From contig JAKAWP010000010.1 in NCBI GenBank assembly GCA_021816955.1, forward strand, positions 1-37,533: a DNA stretch of 37,533 bases. The letters run 5' to 3'. A program made the translations under genes and the position numbers. Of this stretch, positions 1 through 8,472 are shown piece by piece. Source of the DNA: Thermoplasmata archaeon (GTDB taxonomy: Archaea > Thermoplasmatota > Thermoplasmata > Lutacidiplasmatales > UBA184). The notes under the pieces were generated by a model that saw only the letters and a list, made by a program, of their open reading frames with translations, did no database searches and was not told the origin of the DNA. Numbering within the stretch: the stretch's first letter is position 1; every line of letters begins with the position of its first letter.

Positions 1-1
1 G

Positions 2-1129
2 TTGGGTGTCCGCCTTCGGCTGACCCCGCAGGCCGCGGAGCTCATCGACCGACTGCCGGAGGAGGCCGCGCTCGCCGCCGTCGCCGCGGGCCGAGCACCG
101 ACCGCGGAGGAGGTCATCGCCCGCTTGGAACGTCGAGGGCTCGTCCGAACGGAGCACCGGACGACGAAGCACTGGCGCCCTAGCGAGGAAGGCCGGGCGC
201 TTCCGTGGCCGTCCCGCGGGGCCGACGCGGTCGGTGAAGTGACGCCCGAACTCCTCGCCTCGGGGCGGTGGCAAGCCGCGACGTTCCGGCCGTACGATGT
301 TCGGGCGGACGTGCCGTTCCTCCGGAGCCCCCGGCCGCACCCGTACGTGGCGTGGCTGGAAGAGTTCGAGGAGATCCTCCTGGGACTCGGCTTCGAGCAG
401 GCCGAAGGGCCGATCCTGGAGTCCGAGTTCTGGAACGCCGACGTGCTGTTCATGCCTCAAGACCATCCGGCCCGGTCGATCCACGACGCGCTGAGCGTGG
501 AGGGCGTGGCGGCGCCGTCGAACCCTCCCGACCTGCTCGACCGCGTGGCGGCGGTCCACGAGGGCCGTCCGGTAGGCCCCGGCCGGGCCCCGCTCGGACC
601 GGGATGGGCGCGTCCGTACGACCGCGAGGTCGCGCGTCGTCCGGTGCTCCGGTCGCAGACGACGGCGGTCAGTGCACGGTTCCTATCCCAGCGGCCGACC
701 CCTCCGTTCCGGATGTTCTCCATCGACCGGAACGTCCGACGGGAGGCGGTCGACTGGCAGCACCACATCGAGTTCGCGCAGTGCGAAGGCGTCCTCGGCG
801 GTTCGGACGTCACCGTGCGCCAGCTGATCGGCATCTTCCGCGAGCTCGCCGAAGCGATCGGTATCCGGGAGGTCAAGATCCGCCCGTCGTACTTTCCGTT
901 CACCGAGCCTTCGATCGAGGGGTACGCACGCCACCCCCGTCACGGATGGATCGAGGTATTCCCCGGCGGGATGTTCCGGCCCGAGGTCCTCGCCCCGCTG
1001 GAGGTCGAGGTGCCTGTCGCGGCGTGGGGGATCGGGGTCACGCGCCTCGCGATGATCGCGCTCGGGCTTTCCGACATCCGCGACCTGTACGACGACGACC
1101 TCGGGCGCCTGCAAGGGGAGCGGATCTGA
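2..1129 (+). CDS. pheS: Phenylalanyl-tRNA synthetase alpha subunit, 5' partial
   Basis: Catalytic subunit of the cytoplasmic class II PheRS, which charges tRNA-Phe with phenylalanine together with PheT. The frame is open to the window edge and only about 375 residues are visible; archaeal PheS is usually near 500, so roughly the first 120 residues lie outside and the ORF-track start is not the real start. What remains starts in winged-helix-like N-terminal sequence. Class II core features follow: a motif-2-like stretch (FSIDRNVRREAVDWQHHIEF) and a motif-3-like stretch near the C-terminus (AWGIGVTRLAMIALG). pheT follows after 3 nt, so the two are certainly co-transcribed. Identification is secure; only the 5' end is missing. 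Confidence 0.95.
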   Translation: MGVRLRLTPQAAELIDRLPEEAALAAVAAGRAPTAEEVIARLERRGLVRTEHRTTKHWRPSEEGRALPWPSRGADAVGEVTPELLASGRWQAATFRPYDVRADVPFLRSPRPHPYVAWLEEFEEILLGLGFEQAEGPILESEFWNADVLFMPQDHPARSIHDALSVEGVAAPSNPPDLLDRVAAVHEGRPVGPGRAPLGPGWARPYDREVARRPVLRSQTTAVSARFLSQRPTPPFRMFSIDRNVRREAVDWQHHIEFAQCEGVLGGSDVTVRQLIGIFRELAEAIGIREVKIRPSYFPFTEPSIEGYARHPRHGWIEVFPGGMFRPEVLAPLEVEVPVAAWGIGVTRLAMIALGLSDIRDLYDDDLGRLQGERI

Positions 1130-1132
1130 GCG

Positions 1133-2818
1133 ATGCCTCAATCGACGCTTTCGTGGAGCCGCCTTCAAGCGGCGCTCGCGGCTCCGCTGTCGGAATCCGA
1201 GTTCGACGAGCTCCTCTTCCGCTCAAAAGCCGAGGTCACCCATCGCGCGGGCGACGAGCTGACCGTCTCCGCGACCCCGGACCGTCTCGACCTGCTCTGC
1301 GAAGGGGGACTCGCGGCGTACCTCGACGCGGCCCGCGGTCGGGCCCCGCGCCCCCGGCCGGCGCCGGCCGGTCGCGGCCGCTCCCCCGTCGAGCTGATCG
1401 TCGACCCGAACGTGACTCCGATCCGTCCGTCGATCGCGGCGGCCGTCGCGGTGCCTCCGCCGGGCGCCGCCGTCGACGCGGGGTTGCTGGTCGAGGCGTT
1501 CCGTTTCCAGGAGCTGCTCGCGGCTTCGGTCGGACGCGACCGTCGCCGGGCAAGCCTGGGCGTCTATGCGCTCGACCGCATCCAACCCCCGGTCCGATAT
1601 GCGCTCGAAGCGGCCGACCAAATCCGGTTCGTGCCGCTCGGCGAGGAGACGGAATGGTCCGGTGAGCGTTTCGTCGCCGAGCATCCGATGGGAGCGCGGT
1701 ACGCCCCGTACGGGCGCGTCGGCGAGAAGCTCTTGGTGCTCCGCGACGCCACGGGGACCGTCCTGAGCGTCGTCCCGATGCTGAACAGTCGGGCCGCCGG
1801 CGAAGCTCGTCCCGGCGATCGGGCGCTCCTGTTGGAAGCGACGGGAACCGATGACGCGGCGGTCCGCGAGGCGCTCGGGCTCTTCGAGCTCGTCTGGGCA
1901 TCGCGCAGCTGGCGGATCACGACGGTCCCCGTGCGGGGGCCGAAGGCCCGGGGCGTTCGTCGGGCGGCCGATCCTCGGTCGCGGGTCGAGCGGCTTACCC
2001 CGTCGCTCGTTCGAGCCCTGCTCGGCCGGGCCATCGCTGGGAAGGAGGGCGAGCGGCTGTTCGCCCGGGCCGGGTTGTCGTCTCGCCCAGCCGCGAACGG
2101 CTGGGCCGTGGAGATCCCACCGTGGCGGCCGGACTTGCGGGCCCCGGTCGATCTCGTCGAAGAGCTCGGGAACGCCGCGGGCTGGTCGATCGGCGACGCG
2201 ATGCCCGCTCCGAGCGTCCGCCGCGGACGCCGCCTCGCCGAAGTCAGGTTCCGTCGGCGGTTCGGCCCCCTCCTCCTCGGGCTCGGCTTTGTACCGGTCT
2301 ACCGCCCGGTGCTGGTGAGCGAGCGGTCGATCGAGCGGACCGGCTGGCAGGCGGAGGCCGTTCGCGTCCACCATCCGGTGTCGAGCGAATACGCCTACGT
2401 GCGCCCGTCGGTCGTGGTGAGCCTGCTCGACGCCCTCGCGGACAACCGGCGGTACCGCTACCCGCAACGGATCAGCGAGAGCGGTCCGGTCGTCCGCCGC
2501 GATCGCGACCCCGACCGGCAGTCCCGGCACGCCGTCGGATTTGTCCTCGCCGCCGAACGGGCCGGGTTTTCCGACGCGGCGGCGATCGTCGACCGCCTGC
2601 TCCGCGAGTTCGACGTCAGTTCCGTGCGGGTGCCGCTCGCTTGGCCGGGCTTTCTCGCAGGCCGTTCCGCCGCCGTTCAGGTCGCCGGGGAGACGGTCGC
2701 CTACGTGGGAGAAGTCGCCCCGGCCGTCCTCACCGCCCTCGGCCTCACCGTCCCGGTCGCGGCCGGAGAGATCGACGTGACGGCTCTCTGGCCCCTCGCC
2801 CGGCGCGACAGGGTTTAG
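1133..2818 (+). CDS. pheT: Phenylalanyl-tRNA synthetase beta subunit
   Basis: Beta subunit of the alpha2-beta2 PheRS, 561 residues, the usual archaeal/eukaryotic beta length and much shorter than the bacterial form. The N-terminus has the family signature around SATPDRLDLLCEGGLAAYLD. The middle contains B3/B4-type editing sequence, and the C-terminal part (RFRRRFGPLLLGLGF onwards, to AYVGEVAPAVLTALGL) is the catalytic-like core that packs against PheS. The start is 3 nt after the pheS stop. The gene ends with TAG, and the TATA box of the next gene lies across this stop codon, so the operon probably ends here with an independent promoter taking over. Confidence 0.95.
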   Translation: MPQSTLSWSRLQAALAAPLSESEFDELLFRSKAEVTHRAGDELTVSATPDRLDLLCEGGLAAYLDAARGRAPRPRPAPAGRGRSPVELIVDPNVTPIRPSIAAAVAVPPPGAAVDAGLLVEAFRFQELLAASVGRDRRRASLGVYALDRIQPPVRYALEAADQIRFVPLGEETEWSGERFVAEHPMGARYAPYGRVGEKLLVLRDATGTVLSVVPMLNSRAAGEARPGDRALLLEATGTDDAAVREALGLFELVWASRSWRITTVPVRGPKARGVRRAADPRSRVERLTPSLVRALLGRAIAGKEGERLFARAGLSSRPAANGWAVEIPPWRPDLRAPVDLVEELGNAAGWSIGDAMPAPSVRRGRRLAEVRFRRRFGPLLLGLGFVPVYRPVLVSERSIERTGWQAEAVRVHHPVSSEYAYVRPSVVVSLLDALADNRRYRYPQRISESGPVVRRDRDPDRQSRHAVGFVLAAERAGFSDAAAIVDRLLREFDVSSVRVPLAWPGFLAGRSAAVQVAGETVAYVGEVAPAVLTALGLTVPVAAGEIDVTALWPLARRDRV

Positions 2819-2819
2819 T
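2811..2819 (+). promoter_or_regulatory. TATA-like box for the mutase large subunit
   Basis: The motif ggtttagta overlaps the pheT stop codon. Its centre is about 28 nt upstream of the ATG at 2844, the distance expected when an archaeal transcript starts at the start codon (leaderless). Confidence 0.5.
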
Positions 2820-2843
2820 AGCCCGCCCCGGTCTTCGGCTTCC

Positions 2844-4520
2844 ATGGCGGCCGACGGGCGGCGCTCCGATCGACAGGGCCGGACGCGCTGGGAGGAAGAG
2901 GTCACGCGCGCCCTCGGGAAGGCACCGCCCGCGGGGCGCGTGCCGCTGTTGAGTGAGCCCCCGAGCGACCCGGACCGATACTACCTCGACCACCTCGGAT
3001 TCCCCGGGGCGTTCCCGTACACCCGGGGGATCCAGCCGACGATGTACCGGGGCCGACTCTGGACGTTCCGCCAGTACTCGGGATTCGGCAGTGCCGAGGC
3101 GACGAACCGCCGGTTCCATTACCTCCTCGCGGGCGGCCAGACCGGGCTGAGCGTCGCGTTCGACCTCCCGACCCAAACGGGATACGACTCCGACCACGAG
3201 CGAGCCCGCGGAGAGGTCGGTCGGTGCGGCGTGCCCGTCGCCACGCTCGACGACATGCGCACCCTCTTCCGGGGGATCCCGCTCGACCGCGCCACCGTTT
3301 CGATGACGATCAACGCGACCGCCCCGATCCTCCTCGCGTTGCTCGTGGCGACCGCGGAGGAGAACGGGGTGCCGCGCGCTCGACTCGGCGGCACGGTGCA
3401 GAACGACATCCTGAAGGAGTACGTGGCGCGGGGGACGTACATCTTTCCGCCGGGCCCGTCGATGCGGCTCACGGTCGACCTGATCGAGTTCGCGACCCGC
3501 GAGATGCCCCAATGGAACTACATCTCGGTCTCGGGCTACCACATGCGCGAGGCCGGCGCCACGGCGGTGCAAGAGGTCGCGTTCACCCTGGCGAACGCGG
3601 TCGCCTACGTGGAGGCGGCGACAGCGCGCGGACTCGCGCCGGACGAGATGCTCCCGCGGCTCTCGTTCTTCTTCAGTTCCGACTCGAATTTTCTCGAGGA
3701 GATCGCCAAGTTCCGCGCCGCGCGGCGCCTCTGGGCGTCGTTGGCGCGCGAGCGGCTCGGGGCGCGCTCCGCGCGGGCGATGCAGCTGAGGTTCCACACG
3801 CAGACGGCCGGATCGAGCCTGACCGCCCAGCAGCCGGAGCTCAATGTGATCCGCACCACGCTCGAGGCGCTCGCTGCGGTGCTGGGGGGAACGCAGTCGC
3901 TGCACACGAACGCGCTCGACGAAGCGATCGGGTTGCCGACCGAATCGTCGGCCCGCCTCGCGCTAAGGACCCAGCAGATCATTGCCGAGGAGTCGGGCGT
4001 TCCCCGCACGGTCGACCCTGTCGGGGGGTCGTATACGATCGAGGCACTCACCGACCGGATCGAAGCCGAGGCCCGCGAGTACCTCGACCGGATCGAGGCG
4101 CTCGGAGGGCCGCTCGCGGCCGCGGAGCGAGGATTCTATGCGTCCGAGATCGCCCGGGAGGCGTACCGCGTCGCCCGGGCCCGGGAGGCCGGGACGGAAC
4201 ACGTCGTCGGCGTGAATGTCCACCAAGAAGGGAACCCGTCGTTCACGCTGTTTCCGGCCGAGGGCCGAGGCAAGGTTCGGGGCCAACGGATCCGCCGGAT
4301 CGACGAGACTCGCCAGATCACCCGGGTGCGGCGATGGCGTCGGGAACGCGACGCCCGCGCCGTCGAGGCCGCGCTCGACGAGCTCGTCCGGACGACGGAG
4401 CGCGGCGCGAACGTGATGTCGGCGACGCTCGCGGCGGTCCGCGCGGGCGCGACGCTCGGCGAGATCTCCGACCGATGGCGCGCGATCTTCGGCGAACAGC
4501 CGCCGTCGCGAAGCTTCTAG
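2844..4520 (+). CDS. mcmA1: Methylmalonyl-CoA mutase large (catalytic) subunit
   Basis: Catalytic TIM-barrel subunit of adenosylcobalamin-dependent methylmalonyl-CoA mutase, which interconverts methylmalonyl-CoA and succinyl-CoA. The 558 residues stop after the barrel; the cobalamin-binding domain is a separate gene at 28324, the split arrangement typical of archaea. Family hallmarks include YTRGIQPTMYRGRLWTFRQY near residue 60, FDLPTQTGYDSDH (substrate/CoA channel), GTVQNDILKEY, ISVSGYHMREAGA and GGTQSLHTNALDEA. The start has a TATA-like box about 28 nt upstream. Methylmalonyl-CoA epimerase follows after 23 nt, placing both in one pathway. A related mutase (isobutyryl-CoA or ethylmalonyl-CoA type) cannot be fully excluded, but the adjacent epimerase favours methylmalonyl-CoA. 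Confidence 0.95.
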   Translation: MAADGRRSDRQGRTRWEEEVTRALGKAPPAGRVPLLSEPPSDPDRYYLDHLGFPGAFPYTRGIQPTMYRGRLWTFRQYSGFGSAEATNRRFHYLLAGGQTGLSVAFDLPTQTGYDSDHERARGEVGRCGVPVATLDDMRTLFRGIPLDRATVSMTINATAPILLALLVATAEENGVPRARLGGTVQNDILKEYVARGTYIFPPGPSMRLTVDLIEFATREMPQWNYISVSGYHMREAGATAVQEVAFTLANAVAYVEAATARGLAPDEMLPRLSFFFSSDSNFLEEIAKFRAARRLWASLARERLGARSARAMQLRFHTQTAGSSLTAQQPELNVIRTTLEALAAVLGGTQSLHTNALDEAIGLPTESSARLALRTQQIIAEESGVPRTVDPVGGSYTIEALTDRIEAEAREYLDRIEALGGPLAAAERGFYASEIAREAYRVARAREAGTEHVVGVNVHQEGNPSFTLFPAEGRGKVRGQRIRRIDETRQITRVRRWRRERDARAVEAALDELVRTTERGANVMSATLAAVRAGATLGEISDRWRAIFGEQPPSRSF

Positions 4521-4543
4521 GGGCGAAACCGGAGGGCGGCGGA

Positions 4544-4939
4544 ATGGAGCTCGATCACCTCGGGGTCGCGGTCCGGGATCTGTCGAAGTCGCTCGATCAC
4601 TGGCGCCCGCTCGTCGGCCCGCCGGAAGGCGAGCCCGAGGTCGTCGCCTCGCAACGCGTCCGGGTCGCGTTCCTTCCGCTCGGGTCGATCCACCTCGAAC
4701 TGCTCGAGCCGACCGACGCGGACGGTCCGGTCGCCCGCTTCGTGTCGAAACGGGGCGAAGGGCTCCACCACGTCGCGTTTCGAGTCCCGGACGTTCAGCG
4801 CGCGCTCGACCAGGTGCGCGCGACCGGTCGGACCGTTATCGACACCGCGCCCCGGCCGGGCGCCCGGGGCCGTCGGGTCGGCTTCGTGCATCCCTCGGGG
4901 TTCGACGGCGTGCTGGTCGAGTTCGTGGAGGGCGGATGA
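4544..4939 (+). CDS. mce: Methylmalonyl-CoA epimerase
   Basis: Glyoxalase/VOC-fold enzyme of 131 residues that converts the S- to the R-isomer of methylmalonyl-CoA so that the mutase can use it. It begins with the family signature MELDHLGVAVRDL, with the metal-ligand His at residue 5, and contains EGLHHVAFRVPDV and a C-terminal metal-site glutamate in GVLVEFVE. The ORF track hides it inside a 571-aa frame; the ATG at 4544 is chosen because homology begins exactly there and because it follows the mutase stop by 23 nt. Its stop overlaps the enolase start (ATGA), indicating translational coupling. Confidence 0.93.
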   Translation: MELDHLGVAVRDLSKSLDHWRPLVGPPEGEPEVVASQRVRVAFLPLGSIHLELLEPTDADGPVARFVSKRGEGLHHVAFRVPDVQRALDQVRATGRTVIDTAPRPGARGRRVGFVHPSGFDGVLVEFVEGG

Positions 4940-6150
4940 GCGAGACGATCGTTCGGCTCGCCCTTGACTCGATCCGAGACAGCCGCGGCCAATGGACCGT
5001 CGAGGCGACCGTGGAGCTCGACGGGGGGGCGAGCGGACGGGCCGGTGCCCCGAGCGGGGCGAGCACGAGCCACTTCGAAGCCCAGGCGTTCCCGGACGGG
5101 GGGGTCCCCGTCGCTCTCGAGCGGTTCCGCTCGCTCGTGGCGCCCCGCCTCGTCGGGCTCTCCGCGGCCGATCTCGGGTCGGTCGACGCGGCGCTGCACG
5201 AGGTCGACGGCACGCCGAACTTCTCCCGGATCGGCGGCAACACCGCGACGGCGGTGAGCGTGGCGACGGCGATCGCCTCCGCCCGGGCCCGCCGCGAGCC
5301 GTTGTGGAAGCGACTCGCCCGGCCCGGGGTCGAGGGCCGCGCGTTCCCGGCGATCGTGGGCAACTGCCTGAACGGCGGACGTCACGCGATCGGCGGGCCG
5401 GATATCCAAGAGTTCATCGCGTTCGCGGACGGGCCGACACCGGACGCCTCGATCGACGCCGCCGTGGCCGTTCACCGCTGGATCGGCGAGGAGCTCCATC
5501 GGCGCCTACCGACCGTGGCCCTCGGCCGGGGCGACGAAGGCGGATGGGTCGCGCCGATCGGCAACGTCGACGCGCTCGAGCTGCTCGCGCGGGCGTGCGA
5601 CGCCGTGCGCGATGCGACCGGCGTTCCGGTCTATCCCGGTCTCGATCTCGCCGCGAGTGAGTTCTTCCGCGACGGCCGTTACCGCTACCGAGAGCAGACG
5701 CTCGATACCGACGGCCAGATCGGCTTTGTCACCGAGCTCGTCGATCGGTACGGGATCCGCTACCTCGAGGACCCGATCGAGGAATCGGACTACGAGGGGT
5801 TTGCGCGCGTGACGGCCGAAGTCGGCCCACGGACGCTCGTCGTGGGAGACGACCTCTACGCGACCTCGCCGGCCCGGGTGGAGCGGGGAATCGCGGCCCG
5901 GGCGACCAATGCGGTCCTCCTGAAGGTCAATCAGATCGGGACGCTCACCGACACGATGGCCACGGACGAGCGGACCCGTTCGGCCGGGTGGTCGTCGGTC
6001 GTCTCCCACCGCTCCGGGGAGGTGCCGGAAGGCTGGCTCGCGCACGTCGCGGTCGGGCTCGAAGCGCGCGCGCTCAAATGCGGGGTGCTCGGGGGAGAGC
6101 GGGTGGCAAAGCTAAATGAACTCCTGCGGCTCGGGCGCGCCACGCCGTAG
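4936..6150 (+). CDS. eno: Enolase (phosphopyruvate hydratase)
   Basis: Interconverts 2-phosphoglycerate and phosphoenolpyruvate in glycolysis and gluconeogenesis. The 404 residues are slightly shorter than most enolases. Visible signatures are APSGASTS (active-site loop), EDPIEE and GDDLYAT (Mg ligands), LLKVNQIGT (catalytic lysine) and SHRSGE. The N-terminal element usually reading DSRGNPTVE is DSRGQWTVE here, a mild departure. It overlaps the epimerase by 4 nt and precedes uS2; an eno-rpsB pair is a common archaeal arrangement, so this operon joins acyl-CoA metabolism to a housekeeping cluster. It ends with TAG. Confidence 0.96.
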   Translation: MSETIVRLALDSIRDSRGQWTVEATVELDGGASGRAGAPSGASTSHFEAQAFPDGGVPVALERFRSLVAPRLVGLSAADLGSVDAALHEVDGTPNFSRIGGNTATAVSVATAIASARARREPLWKRLARPGVEGRAFPAIVGNCLNGGRHAIGGPDIQEFIAFADGPTPDASIDAAVAVHRWIGEELHRRLPTVALGRGDEGGWVAPIGNVDALELLARACDAVRDATGVPVYPGLDLAASEFFRDGRYRYREQTLDTDGQIGFVTELVDRYGIRYLEDPIEESDYEGFARVTAEVGPRTLVVGDDLYATSPARVERGIAARATNAVLLKVNQIGTLTDTMATDERTRSAGWSSVVSHRSGEVPEGWLAHVAVGLEARALKCGVLGGERVAKLNELLRLGRATP

Positions 6151-6158
6151 AAGGACCG

Positions 6159-6809
6159 ATGGAGGAGGAGACGATGGCGGCACCGGCGGCCGGGACCGAC
6201 GGTCAGGAGATCCCCGCCGGGGAACTCCTCGTTCCCGAGGAGACGTACCTCACCTCGGGCGTCCATATCGGGACCCAGCAGAAGTCGGCGAACATGCGGC
6301 GGTTCGTCCACAAGATCCGATTCGACGGATTGCACGTCTTGGACATCCGCCAGACCGACCAGCGGATCCGCACCGCCGCGAAGTTCCTGGCCCGGTTCCC
6401 GGCCGACCGGATCCTCGCGGTCTCGCAGCGTCAGTACGGTCAGAAGCCCGTCCGGATCTTCGCGAAGACCGTCGGGGCGGTCGCGTTTTCGGAACGGTTC
6501 GTCCCGGGCTGCCTGACGAATCCCAACCTGGACGAGTACTTCGAGCCTCGGGTGCTGCTCGTCACCGATCCCGCGACCGACCAGCAGGCGCTCAGCGAGG
6601 CGGTGTCGATCGGGATCCCCGTCGTCGGCCTCTGCGACGTCAACAACGAAACGCGGAACGTCGACCTGGTGATCCCGGCCAACAACAAGGGACGGGTGGC
6701 GCTTGCGACCGTTTTCTGGCTACTGGCCCGCGAGCTGCTGCGCGCGCGCGCCGGCGGCGCCGAGGTCGAGTTTTCCCTCACCGTCGACGATTTCCAAGCC
6801 GCCCTCTGA
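6159..6809 (+). CDS. rpsB: 30S ribosomal protein uS2
   Basis: Small-subunit ribosomal protein S2 (archaeal/eukaryotic SA type), 216 residues. It contains TSGVHIGTQQKSANMRRFVH, GLHVLDIRQTDQRI and FVPGCLTNPNL, and ends with the conserved CDVNNETRNVDLVIPANNKG region. Two starts are possible. The ATG at 6159 follows a weak AAGGA. The ATG at 6174 sits behind a strong GGAGGAGGAG purine run that is itself inside the longer reading frame. The second would remove only five residues (MEEET). It lies 8 nt after enolase in the same operon. Confidence 0.95.
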   Translation: MEEETMAAPAAGTDGQEIPAGELLVPEETYLTSGVHIGTQQKSANMRRFVHKIRFDGLHVLDIRQTDQRIRTAAKFLARFPADRILAVSQRQYGQKPVRIFAKTVGAVAFSERFVPGCLTNPNLDEYFEPRVLLVTDPATDQQALSEAVSIGIPVVGLCDVNNETRNVDLVIPANNKGRVALATVFWLLARELLRARAGGAEVEFSLTVDDFQAAL

Positions 6810-6881
6810 GCGCGTCGGCTTCCGTCGCGCTGCCTCGACGGGGCCGGTCGGTGCGGGCCGCCGGTCGGTCACGGCCGGCAC

Positions 6882-6890
6882 TGTTTTAAC
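6882..6890 (+). promoter_or_regulatory. TATA-like box for the TrmB-type regulator
   Basis: tgttttaac is centred about 26 nt upstream of the GTG at 6912. This supports a leaderless transcript beginning at that GTG. Confidence 0.6.
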
Positions 6891-6911
6891 CGATGGGCCA
6901 CTCATTTTCCC

Positions 6912-8186
6912 GTGGGGCGACCGGGCTCTGGATTGCTCGAACTCTTGCTGGAGCACGGCGTGCCCGAGCGGGCGGCTCGGGTCTACTTGGCCGCCGCCCG
7001 GGGCGGTCCGCAGACCGCGAGCGAGCTCGCCCGAACCACGGCGCTCCACCGGGTCGACACCTACCGCTACCTCAAGTGGCTCGTCTCGGAGGGGCTCCTC
7101 GTCATGCAGGGGCAGCGCCCGGGGCGGTTCGTGGCCGTCCCTCCGGCCGAGTTGTTCGACCGATGGATCGGCCGAACGCGCGAAAAGCTCGACCGGCTCC
7201 GGGAGTCCCGCGAGCACGTCATCGAGGAGTGGCGAGACCACCTCCCCGAGGCCGTCGCCGGGGATCCGCGCCCGTTCGCAGTGCTCGAGGGGCACCTCGC
7301 CCTGGGCCGGTTCTTCTCGCGCCGGGTCGGTACCGCCAGGCGGGAGATCCTGCTGATCGTTCCCGGCGGGGGGCTCGGCCACCTGATCGACGAGGGCGCG
7401 CTCGCCGGGCTCAAACAAGCGCGACGTCGCGGCGTGAAGGTCCGATTGGTGACGGAGATCGATCCGGCGAACTTGGCGAGCGCAAAGGCGCTCGCCGAGG
7501 TCGCCGACGTCCGATCCGTCCCCGCCCCGATCCCGCGTCGAGCGATCGTCTTCGACCGGGACGGAGCCCTCGTCTTCGTCACGGGCGAGGAAGAGTCCGG
7601 GTCCGCTGCGAAGGCGCCCGTCGCGCTCTGGTCGACGTCGCCGACGCTCTTGCGGATCGCGCGCGAGGACCATCGGCGCCTCTGGGCGGCCGGAACGACG
7701 GCCGAGGAACGCCTCGTGGAGCTCGACACCGCCGATACCGCGGTGCTTCCGGTCGTACGGGGCCGGGAAGCGGAGCCGTTCCGGCGGCTGAGGGAGATCA
7801 CCGAGCTCGGCATGCGGGCGGTCGGCGTGGCCCAGCTCCGACTGAACGCGATCGAGCTGATCGAAGCGATCGGCGCGGAGCTGGGCCGCCAGATCGCGCG
7901 GGGGCTTGAGGGGCACGATGCCCGCACGCTCGCCCAATCGCTGTCGAACTACTACCGAACCCACACCCAGGGGTCGCTTGGATTGGTCCGAGAACGTCCC
8001 CTCACCTTGCAAGTGCGGAGCTGCTTTGCTTGTACAGCGTCCTCCCCCGAGGTCGGACGGGTGCTGTGCCCCCGATTGCTGCGGGCGATCTTCGAAGCGA
8101 CGCTCGGCGGCCGCTGGGAGGTGTCGAAACCCGATCCCCGGCGCCACGCCGAACGCGGTTGTCTATTCACCGTGACTCCAACCTAG
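6912..8186 (+). CDS. TrmB-family transcriptional regulator with V4R-like C-terminal domain
   Basis: Likely DNA-binding transcription factor, 424 residues. Residues about 5-75 form a TrmB-type winged helix (LLEHGVPERAARVYLAAARG, then ELARTTALHRVDTYRYLKWL), followed by a helical linker. Residues about 125-280 resemble the PLD-like effector domain of TrmB proteins (LLIVPGGGLGHLIDEGALAG; RGVKVRLVTEIDPANL). The last 75 residues are unlike ordinary TrmB: a cysteine pattern SCFACTASSPEVGRVLCPRLL ending in RGCLFTV recalls V4R ligand-binding domains, which could sense a small molecule or hold a metal or cluster. The GTG start is set by a TATA box 26 nt upstream. It stands alone between the uS2 operon and TFB, so its target is not evident. 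It ends with TAG. Confidence 0.8.
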   Translation: MGRPGSGLLELLLEHGVPERAARVYLAAARGGPQTASELARTTALHRVDTYRYLKWLVSEGLLVMQGQRPGRFVAVPPAELFDRWIGRTREKLDRLRESREHVIEEWRDHLPEAVAGDPRPFAVLEGHLALGRFFSRRVGTARREILLIVPGGGLGHLIDEGALAGLKQARRRGVKVRLVTEIDPANLASAKALAEVADVRSVPAPIPRRAIVFDRDGALVFVTGEEESGSAAKAPVALWSTSPTLLRIAREDHRRLWAAGTTAEERLVELDTADTAVLPVVRGREAEPFRRLREITELGMRAVGVAQLRLNAIELIEAIGAELGRQIARGLEGHDARTLAQSLSNYYRTHTQGSLGLVRERPLTLQVRSCFACTASSPEVGRVLCPRLLRAIFEATLGGRWEVSKPDPRRHAERGCLFTVTPT

Positions 8187-8402
8187 CGGCCGGCTCCCGC
8201 CCGCCGCGCCCCGTCGTGAGCCGGATCCGGCGGAGCCACCTCGCCGGCTTCGGTCCGCGCACCGCCCGGCGGGGCTCTCGGTCGCAATCCCGGCGAGAAG
8301 GAAGAACGGCCGGTTCCCCGTGGGAGCGTGGCTGATCCGACCGCGGAGCCCGCTGGGCCTTCGGCGCGATGGGCCACAACCGCGGCAGTCACGGTGTAGC
8401 AT

Positions 8403-8417
8403 GTGTTTCAACAACAC
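8403..8417. promoter_or_regulatory. Short inverted repeat upstream of the TFB promoter
   Basis: GTGTT-tcaac-AACAC forms a perfect 5-bp inverted repeat about 20 nt upstream of the TFB BRE/TATA element, inside an AT-rich island. It could be an operator or a binding site for a regulator such as the neighbouring TrmB-type protein; that role is inference. The rest of the 286-nt TrmB-TFB gap is plain GC-rich sequence in which I see no gene. Confidence 0.3.
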
Positions 8418-8430
8418 CTACAAATTTTCG

Positions 8431-8445
8431 GCAAATGTATATATC
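8431..8445 (+). promoter_or_regulatory. BRE plus TATA box of the TFB gene
   Basis: A purine-rich BRE-like gcaaa is followed by tgtatatatc, the strongest TATA box in the window along with that of the sugar epimerase. Its centre is about 32 nt upstream of the ATG at 8473, predicting a leader of only about 5 nt. It rules out the upstream in-frame starts of the ORF track. Confidence 0.8.
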
Positions 8446-8472
8446 TTGGCAAGCGATTCCCTCCGCACTAAC

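Noticed and set aside
1223-2905. 560-aa minus-strand ORF opposite pheT
   Set aside because: Exact antisense of pheT, Arg/Pro/Glu-rich with no motif; pheT on the plus strand is unambiguous.
8187-8400. Possible structured RNA (SRP, RNase P) in the TrmB-TFB gap
   Set aside because: The stretch is GC-rich and can fold, but none of the conserved core motifs of those RNAs is present.
8320-8472. 51-residue N-terminal extension of TFB in the ORF track
   Set aside because: It would be translated across the BRE/TATA promoter; the TATA position sets the start at 8473.
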